From positions 1-10,777 of the forward strand of contig CAYOPW010000072.1 in NCBI GenBank assembly GCA_964405975.1: 10,777 bases of DNA, read 5' to 3'. Both the position numbers and the translations under genes were made by a program. Every line of letters begins with the position of its first letter. Within the stretch, counting starts at the first letter, position 1. Under the pieces are notes generated by a model. The model made no database searches. It had not been told where the DNA came from and was given only the letters and a program-made list of their open reading frames with translations. Below, piece after piece: positions 6,433-10,777 of the stretch. The DNA is from Hyphomicrobium_A sp964405975. Lineage in GTDB: Bacteria; Pseudomonadota; Alphaproteobacteria; Rhizobiales; Hyphomicrobiaceae.

Positions 6433-7020
6433 ATGCGTGCGGGCGTAACACTCTATTTCATCCGCCACGGCGAAACACACTGGAACGCCGAAGCGCGCTA
6501 TCAGGGCCAGGCTGATGTGCCCATGAACGGCACGGGCCGCGCTCAAGCCAGACGTAATGGCGAAGCACTGCGTCCTTTCCTGCCTGATCTTGCACAAGCC
6601 GATTTTCTTGCAAGCCCGTTGGAGCGTGCGCGCGAAACGATGGTGATCGTTCGCGACGCCTTAGGGCTTGTGCCTGGTGATTTCCAAATTGATGACCGCC
6701 TCATGGAAGCGCACTATGGATTCTGGCAAGGAACGCTCGCTGCCGACCTGCCGAATGTCGATGCGGATGGCCTCGCAGCGCGCATGAAAGATCCCTATCG
6801 CTGGCGGCCGCAAGGCGGCGAAAGCTACGAGGACTTGATGGCGCGCACGCGCGCATGGCTGGAGGGGGTCGAACGCGATTGCGTTGTCGTCTCGCACGGC
6901 GGTGTCAGCCGAACGCTGCGCGGCCACGTTTTGGACCTTGACGTTGCGACCGTGCCGCTTCTGGACATGCCGCAAGATCGCGTACTGATCCTAAGGCGTG
7001 GGTCGTCTGAGTGGGTCTGA
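6433..7020 (+). CDS. Histidine phosphatase family (phosphoglycerate-mutase-like) protein
   Basis: A 195-aa cytoplasmic enzyme of the histidine phosphatase superfamily. The nucleophile motif is RHGET at residues 11-15 (His12), with Arg65 in SPLERARET (61-69), Glu92 in the LMEAHYGFWQG segment as likely acid, and the second histidine in VVSHGGVSR (His155). Length and motif spacing fit the small single-domain branch that includes cobalamin phosphatase-like and broad-specificity phosphatases. The sequence does not decide among substrates and no cobalamin genes are nearby, so I give no symbol. It begins 24 bp after fabI, most likely in the same transcript, though a functional link to fatty-acid synthesis is not established. 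A strong hairpin follows 14 bases after its stop. Confidence 0.9.
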   Translation: MRAGVTLYFIRHGETHWNAEARYQGQADVPMNGTGRAQARRNGEALRPFLPDLAQADFLASPLERARETMVIVRDALGLVPGDFQIDDRLMEAHYGFWQGTLAADLPNVDADGLAARMKDPYRWRPQGGESYEDLMARTRAWLEGVERDCVVVSHGGVSRTLRGHVLDLDVATVPLLDMPQDRVLILRRGSSEWV

Positions 7021-7034
7021 CGATTTAGCGAAGA

Positions 7035-7067
7035 GAAGAGCCGAAGCAGCGGCGGCTCCGGCTCTTC
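7035..7067. terminator. Strong hairpin after the phosphatase gene, terminator-like
   Basis: GAAGAGCCG (7035-7043) pairs perfectly with CGGCTCTTC (7059-7067). An inner AGC/GCT pair (7045-7047 with 7055-7057) shortens the loop. It starts 14 bases after the phosphatase stop codon. There is no T-run on the plus side, so it may be a transcript-end stabiliser or a non-canonical terminator. Confidence 0.45.
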
Positions 7068-7235
7068 CCACGCTTAATGTCGTGTTCACTCGGCCCAGGT
7101 TGCTCAGACCTGAGAGGAGCATCACGATAGATCGGGCCCGCCACAAGCGGCCAGCCCCACAAACGCAACGACGCTTGCGAAACGCGACGCTTGGCTTACG
7201 CAAGGAATACGGCAGTCTCAAAACCCTTGGTCCCC

Positions 7236-7303
7236 AGGACTTTGTCCTTCGGCGACCGGTGGTCCCCGCCCAGTGGCGGTTTTGTACGAAAGCACACAAC
7301 CGC
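7236..7303 (+). other. Cluster of hairpins with two mutually exclusive stems, possible structured RNA or attenuator
   Basis: Three consecutive stems read on the plus strand: AGGAC-TTT-GTCCT (7236-7248), GACC-GGT-GGTC (7254-7264) and CCGCC-CAGT-GGCGG (7266-7279). The last is followed by TTTT, which resembles a small intrinsic terminator. A fourth stem, GCGGTTTTGT (7276-7285) with ACACAACCGC (7294-7303), pairs 9 of 10 positions around an 8-base loop and shares bases with the third, so the two cannot form together. TGGTCCCC occurs twice (7228, 7260). The element lies ~240 bp before aroC. I recognise no known RNA family; its transcription and strand are inferred. Confidence 0.3.
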
Positions 7304-7355
7304 ATTCGCGATTGAGCCTCCGCATTTGGTGTCTCCCAAAGACATGTCGCGTATC

Positions 7356-7393
7356 GCGACGCAGCACTTAAATAATCACATAAACTGCGTCGC
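7356..7393. repeat. Perfect 9-bp inverted repeat with AT-rich spacer
   Basis: GCGACGCAG (7356-7364) and CTGCGTCGC (7385-7393) are exact inverted copies around a 20-base spacer of A, T and C with a single G-free core (cacttaaataatcacataaa). It lies 150 bp before aroC. It could be a protein-binding site, a long-loop RNA hairpin or a relic; the sequence does not decide. Confidence 0.5.
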
Positions 7394-7542
7394 ACGGAGT
7401 TGTCACGCGAATTGCCACCTGGCGCCCCTTGCGAGGGTGGGCGCGGACTCCTATGACTGCTCTGTTGACTGCAATGCAACCTTGGGGGTGCTAGCATTCG
7501 CCAGTCGCTTAACGAATCACTCTCTCCGGAACCGCAAACGCA

Positions 7543-8631
7543 ATGTCTCACAACACTTTCGGGCACTTATTCCGAGTAACGACCTGGGGAGAGAGCCACG
7601 GACCTGCGATCGGTTGTGTGGTGGACGGCTGCCCGCCCGGCGTGCCGTTGGACGCTGCAGATATCCAAAGGTATTTGGATAAGCGCCGGCCTGGCCAGTC
7701 GCGTTTCACCACCCAGCGTCAAGAACCCGATGCCGTTGAGATTCTTTCAGGTGTATTTACCAACGAGGCCGGTCAGCAGGTAACAACAGGCACACCAATC
7801 TCCCTTGTCGTTAACAATGTTGACCAGCGCACGAAGGACTACTCCGACATCAAGGACAAGTTCCGGCCGGGCCACGCGGACTACACATATTGGAAGAAAT
7901 ACAAGATCCGCGACTTTCGCGGCGGCGGGCGCTCGTCGGCGCGTGAAACCGCTATGCGGGTTGCCGCCGGAGCAATTGCGCGCAAAGTGCTCGAAGGTGT
8001 CACCATACGCGGAGCGCTCGTACAGATCGGAAATCGGCCCGTTGATCGGTCGCTGTGGGATTGGGATGCGGTTGATACCAATCCATTTTTCTGCCCTGAT
8101 CCTGCAACGGCGGTGCACTGGGCTGAGTATCTCGATGAAGTGCGAAAGGCGGGTTCGTCCATCGGCGCAGTCATCGAGGTGGTGGCCGAAGGTGTGCCTG
8201 CAGGCCTTGGCGCCCCGATTTACGCAAAGCTGGACCAGGACCTCGCCTCGGCGATGATGAGCATCAATGCGGTTAAAGGCGTGGAGATCGGTGCCGGCAT
8301 GGGCGCAGCTGAGCTCACCGGCGAAGAGAACGCCGACGAAATTCGAATCGGTCCCGACGGCGAGGCCCGCTTCATGGCCAATCATGCCGGCGGCATTCTC
8401 GGCGGCATTTCAAGCGGCCAGCCCATTGTCTGCCGCTTTGCGGTGAAACCCACGTCTTCCATTCTCGTCCCGCGAAAGACAATCGATCAAGAGGGGCACG
8501 AGACCGACGTAATCACCAAGGGCCGGCACGACCCCTGCGTAGGGATTCGCGCGGTCCCTATAGGCGAGGCCATGATGGCGCTGGTGCTGGCCGATCATCT
8601 CTTGCGCCATCGCGCACAGTGCGGCGATTGA
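7543..8631 (+). CDS. aroC: Chorismate synthase
   Basis: AroC converts 5-enolpyruvylshikimate 3-phosphate to chorismate, the last shikimate-pathway step, feeding aromatic amino acids, folate and ubiquinone. It needs reduced FMN. The 362-aa product has all three family signatures: GESHGPAIGCVVDGCPPG (16-33, catalytic His19), RGGGRSSARETAMRVAAGA (126-144) and RHDPCVGIRAVPIGEAM (328-344, with His329). The internal NHAGGILGGISSG segment (280-292) of the flavin site is intact. Length is normal for the short bacterial form. ATG 7543 starts the canonical MSHNTFGHLFRVTTWGESHG sequence, though no strong ribosome-binding site precedes it. It sits 522 bp after the phosphatase gene, so probably has its own promoter. 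Its end faces the methyltransferase gene across 48 bp. Confidence 0.98.
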   Translation: MSHNTFGHLFRVTTWGESHGPAIGCVVDGCPPGVPLDAADIQRYLDKRRPGQSRFTTQRQEPDAVEILSGVFTNEAGQQVTTGTPISLVVNNVDQRTKDYSDIKDKFRPGHADYTYWKKYKIRDFRGGGRSSARETAMRVAAGAIARKVLEGVTIRGALVQIGNRPVDRSLWDWDAVDTNPFFCPDPATAVHWAEYLDEVRKAGSSIGAVIEVVAEGVPAGLGAPIYAKLDQDLASAMMSINAVKGVEIGAGMGAAELTGEENADEIRIGPDGEARFMANHAGGILGGISSGQPIVCRFAVKPTSSILVPRKTIDQEGHETDVITKGRHDPCVGIRAVPIGEAMMALVLADHLLRHRAQCGD

Positions 8632-8670
8632 GCATTATAGCCAAACTGTTCTTGGGTGAGAGATCGCCGC
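8621..8670. terminator. Inverted repeat between convergent aroC and methyltransferase genes
   Basis: GCGGCGAT (8621-8628, within the last aroC codons) is exactly complementary to ATCGCCGC (8663-8670). The 34-base gap contains a smaller CCAA/TTGG pair (8641-8644 with 8652-8655). The position between convergent stops suggests a shared terminator, but the loop is long and no T-run follows on either strand. Confidence 0.35.
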
Positions 8671-8679
8671 TGTCATCGC

Positions 8680-9714
8680 TCAAAGTTTACGCCACGCCAT
8701 TACCTTCGAGAGAAACGCGAACGACGACGTCAGCGGGGTCAAACCTGCGCTCGTAAACATGTCATCGAGATTGTCGGTAGCGTAGTGCGCATAGTAGGGC
8801 TCATGAAAGCGCACGGGGAAGGCCTCCAGCAAGCCATCCCATCCCGGCCGGTCGCCCATCTGCAAGCTGTCAATGAAGACGAAGAGCCCGCCCGGCTTGA
8901 GGACGCGCGCGATTTCCGCCGTCACGCGGCGGCGCACCTCGCCCGGCAGCTCGTGATAGAGGAAGATCGACGTGGCAACTTCGACGCTTTCGTCGGCCAG
9001 CGGAATCTTTTCGGCATTGCCAGTAATCAATTCGACGGGCCGCAATTCACTTAAATGGCGCTGAGCCTCGTCGAGATAGGCCTGCGATAAGTCGATACCC
9101 TTGGCGCGTAGCGCGGGATAAGCAAGCCGTACCTCGCGCAAGAAGCGCCCTGTCCCGCAGGCGACGTCGAGCAGTACGGTGTTGCGCTGATCCCGCCCAT
9201 GCATGAATTGCGCAATCGGTTTCAACGCGGCGCGGCGCATGACGCCGGCGGCGCCATAAAACAGCGTCTCGACCTGTACGTCGTAGATTTGAGCGGAGTC
9301 ATCGCTCAAATACCCGCCTGTCTGGAAGTGGAAGTCCTGCGTGTAGTAGTCCGGCAGCTCGTCCGCGCCTGGGAGTGTCGTCGCACTCTGTGCGTCGTCC
9401 GCCGCCCGGCGCCTAATGGTGTCGGGAAGATCGGCAAACATAGCACGCAGTTGGCGCATGTGGTCGGCAATCGTCCCAACCGGTTCAGCCGGCGGGTACA
9501 GGCCTTCGCGCACCGCGGCAGCGTCGCGCAAAAATAGCGCACGCAGGTCGGCCATAAGTTCTGCATCACTGGGAACTGGACGCGTAGGCGTATAACGCGG
9601 CCGATTGCCAAGACGCCGTGCCTCGCGGTTAAGCAACCAGTTGACGCCCGAGTACCAACCAAAGCGCACCGCGTTGCCAGCAAGCTGCGTTGCCATGCCG
9701 AGCGTGTCTGCCAT
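8680..9714 (-). CDS. Class I SAM-dependent methyltransferase with N-terminal extension
   Basis: A 344-aa protein with a C-terminal Rossmann-type methyltransferase domain. Motif I is LLDVACGTGRF (181-191), followed by KGIDLSQAYLDEA (acidic ribose-binding Asp208), GNAEKIPLADESVEVATS and RVLKPGGLFVFID (270-282). This resembles the UbiE/quinone-methyltransferase style, but the acceptor is unknown. The first ~170 residues are an unfamiliar helical region; RFGWYSGVNWLL may lie near a membrane. The start is ATG 9714, set by GGAGG seven bases upstream (9722-9726); the frame extends to a TTG at 9744 that lacks such a site. It follows the PAS gene by 76 bp on the same strand, suggesting an operon, and converges on aroC. 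Confidence 0.9.
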   Translation of the reverse strand: MADTLGMATQLAGNAVRFGWYSGVNWLLNREARRLGNRPRYTPTRPVPSDAELMADLRALFLRDAAAVREGLYPPAEPVGTIADHMRQLRAMFADLPDTIRRRAADDAQSATTLPGADELPDYYTQDFHFQTGGYLSDDSAQIYDVQVETLFYGAAGVMRRAALKPIAQFMHGRDQRNTVLLDVACGTGRFLREVRLAYPALRAKGIDLSQAYLDEAQRHLSELRPVELITGNAEKIPLADESVEVATSIFLYHELPGEVRRRVTAEIARVLKPGGLFVFIDSLQMGDRPGWDGLLEAFPVRFHEPYYAHYATDNLDDMFTSAGLTPLTSSFAFLSKVMAWRKL

Positions 9715-9721
9715 TGCCGCG

Positions 9722-9726
9722 CCTCC
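9722..9726 (-). promoter_or_regulatory. Ribosome-binding site setting the methyltransferase start
   Basis: GGAGG on the minus strand, seven bases before ATG 9714-9712. It favours this ATG over the upstream in-frame TTG at 9744, which would add ten residues. Confidence 0.75.
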
Positions 9727-9790
9727 GATGTGCTTAGAAGGCAAATGTGGGCCGCCAGGGCATCACATGCAATCGCTTGCCTCGATGTCG

Positions 9791-10132
9791 TTAGTCACCA
9801 TTGTCGATCTCGAACGAAACGCCGAACGCATGCTTCTTACCATCCAACTCGCCTACAAATTTGCACACACTCAAGGTGATCTTGCCGCGGCTTGAGTCGT
9901 CCACGTACTCGTGAACAAAGATGGGCTTCCCCGTTTTCAGCACCTTCTTGTCGTCGGCACGCAGGGCCTCGGCGTTGGCGGCCCACGGTAACTCAGCGTC
10001 TTTCTTGCCGATAATGTTCTGCTCGGCGATCTCGGAAATGGCCTTGTTGCCCCAGATGTAGCGCCCTTCCTCGTCCTTGACCCAAAAGAGGAACGGCATT
10101 GCGTTAAAGATTTCGAGGTCCTTGGTGTTCAT
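9791..10132 (-). CDS. Stand-alone PAS-domain protein
   Basis: A 113-aa cytoplasmic protein that is essentially one PAS domain. The N-terminal strand and turn read FNAMPFLFWVKDEEGRYIWGNKA (residues 9-31 in outline). They are followed by GKKDAELPW, a helix to VLKTGKPIF, and paired strands HEYVDD, GKITLSVCKF and HAFGVSFEI. No kinase, cyclase or DNA-binding domain is attached, so it would signal through a partner or bind a ligand or cofactor itself; neither is evident. ATG 10132 is preferred, with AGAGGA about nine bases upstream; a TTG at 10165 in the same frame would add MRGAEKKRIKQ and lacks support. It lies 78 bp after hisS and 76 bp before the methyltransferase gene, all on the minus strand. 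Confidence 0.85.
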   Translation of the reverse strand: MNTKDLEIFNAMPFLFWVKDEEGRYIWGNKAISEIAEQNIIGKKDAELPWAANAEALRADDKKVLKTGKPIFVHEYVDDSSRGKITLSVCKFVGELDGKKHAFGVSFEIDNGD

Positions 10133-10210
10133 CTGCTTGATCCTCTTTTTTTCCGCGCCACGCAACGCGTTCCGCGCGCTGTTATTGCGCCTGCGTGTGA
10201 AGAGCCGATT

Positions 10211-10777
10211 TCAGAGTCCGTGGCGCGCGAGGATCTTGCGGACCTCTGCGACGAGATCGGATTCCTTGACGGAGACCTGCGCCGGGCGGCTCTCCTTCCA
10301 TTCCTTGTTGTCTTGGATGGCGGCGGCGGCCTTCGCACCTTCGATGAGGTCCTTGAGCATGACCTCGCCTTTTTCGCGCTCATCAGAGCCCTGGATGACC
10401 ACACATGGCGAGCCGCGTTTGTCGGCGTACTCTAGCTGTTTGCCGAACTTCTTCGGGTTGCCCAGGTAGAGCTCGGCGCGAATGTCATTGGAGCGAAGCG
10501 CCTGCACGAACTTCTGGTAGTCGGCGATACGGTCTTTCTCCATGACGGTGACGATGACGGGGCCAGCCGCTGCGGGCCCGGCGCGGCCCAGCGCAGTGAG
10601 CGCGGCCTGCAAACGCGAGACGCCGATTGAGAAGCCGGTTGCGGGAACTTTCTGGCCTGTGAAGCGCGCAACGAGATCGTCGTAGCGCCCGCCGCCGCCG
10701 ACCGAGCCGAATTGCACGGGGCGCCCCTTCTCGTCCTCTATATCGAAGGTCAAGTCGGCTTCGAAGACAAAGCCCGT
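10211..10777 (-). CDS. hisS: Histidyl-tRNA synthetase, C-terminal part (5' end outside window)
   Basis: HisRS charges tRNA-His with histidine using ATP. The visible 188 codons begin at the right edge with TGFVFEADLTFDIED. Then come FGSVGGGGRYDDLVARF, the histidine/adenylate-site region, and class II motif 3, ATGFSIGVSRL. After these comes the alpha/beta anticodon-binding domain: GPVIVTVMEKDRIADYQKFV, AELYLGNPKKFGKQLEYADKRG and PCVVIQGSDEREKGEVMLKDL. The N-terminal catalytic half, with motifs 1 and 2, lies beyond position 10777, so the true start is not visible; the TTG at 10753 is only an internal codon. The PAS gene follows 78 bp downstream. I see no clear terminator after the stop, so read-through is possible. 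Confidence 0.98.
   Translation of the reverse strand, partial: TGFVFEADLTFDIEDEKGRPVQFGSVGGGGRYDDLVARFTGQKVPATGFSIGVSRLQAALTALGRAGPAAAGPVIVTVMEKDRIADYQKFVQALRSNDIRAELYLGNPKKFGKQLEYADKRGSPCVVIQGSDEREKGEVMLKDLIEGAKAAAAIQDNKEWKESRPAQVSVKESDLVAEVRKILARHGL

Larger units (their letters stand above)
7021..7542. other. 522-bp gene-free region rich in inverted repeats upstream of aroC
   Basis: No convincing gene lies here. Both strands have open frames, but their products are rich in Arg, Ser, Cys and Trp with no domain, as expected of shadow frames. The region holds several structures listed separately: a hairpin at 7035-7067, a run of hairpins at 7236-7303, and a 9-bp inverted repeat with an AT-rich centre at 7356-7393. 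It also holds a short inverted repeat CTCAG-AC-CTGAG at 7103-7114, a repeated CGACGCTTG at 7169 and 7185, and GCGCCC/GGGCGC at 7422-7444. TTGACT at 7465-7470 is a good -35 hexamer for aroC, but I see no matching -10 at normal spacing. Confidence 0.6.

Noticed and set aside
7465..7497. TTGACT with TAGCAT as the aroC promoter
   Set aside because: The hexamers are 21 bases apart, too far for a normal sigma-70 promoter; no good -10 lies at 16-18 bases.
6991..7566. Long minus-strand open frame (191 codons) across the region upstream of aroC
   Set aside because: It overlaps the ends of two solid plus-strand genes. Its product is rich in Arg, Ser, Cys and Trp with no domain or hydrophobic pattern, and no ribosome-binding site was seen.

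Overview
This is a GC-rich chromosomal window that reads as Alphaproteobacteria, most likely Hyphomicrobiales (Rhizobiales). The FabI, chorismate synthase, HisRS and DUF1499 proteins have the sequence style of that order. The block pdxH / small exported protein / fabI / histidine phosphatase / aroC is also an arrangement I associate with it, from memory rather than from a search. Most of the window is housekeeping chromosome. I see no insertion sequence, prophage gene, CRISPR array or toxin-antitoxin pair.

Left part (1-2899). The window opens inside tRNA-Pro(CGG) and keeps its 3' half with an encoded CCA. A HutC-type GntR regulator follows, with overlapping palindromes in its leader, then a LACTB2-like metallo-beta-lactamase-fold hydrolase. 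The hydrolase converges on, and overlaps by 59 bp, a membrane-anchored DUF1499 protein whose arginine-rich tail is encoded opposite the hydrolase C-terminus.

Middle (2900-5433). The minus strand carries pdxH, then a short-chain dehydrogenase, then a frameshifted 140-bp remnant of the 3' end of a PQQ-type beta-propeller gene. This unit reads towards the DUF1499 gene. pdxH appears to start at TTG, placed by a strong AAGGAG and an in-frame stop just upstream. Divergent from pdxH is a small exported protein with a predicted signal peptide.

Right-centre (5434-8631). A good promoter candidate precedes fabI (fatty acid elongation). A histidine phosphatase follows 24 bp later. Then comes a 522-bp gene-free stretch rich in inverted repeats, including two mutually exclusive hairpins, leading to aroC (last step to chorismate).

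Right end (8680-10777). The minus strand carries hisS (3' part only, cut by the window edge), a single-domain PAS protein and a class I SAM-dependent methyltransferase. They are spaced about 78 and 76 bp apart and could be co-transcribed. The methyltransferase converges on aroC across a short gap containing an 8-bp inverted repeat.

I found no convincing new multi-gene system. The best second-look items are the structured region upstream of aroC, the PQQ-propeller fossil, and the uncharacterised PAS-methyltransferase pair behind hisS.
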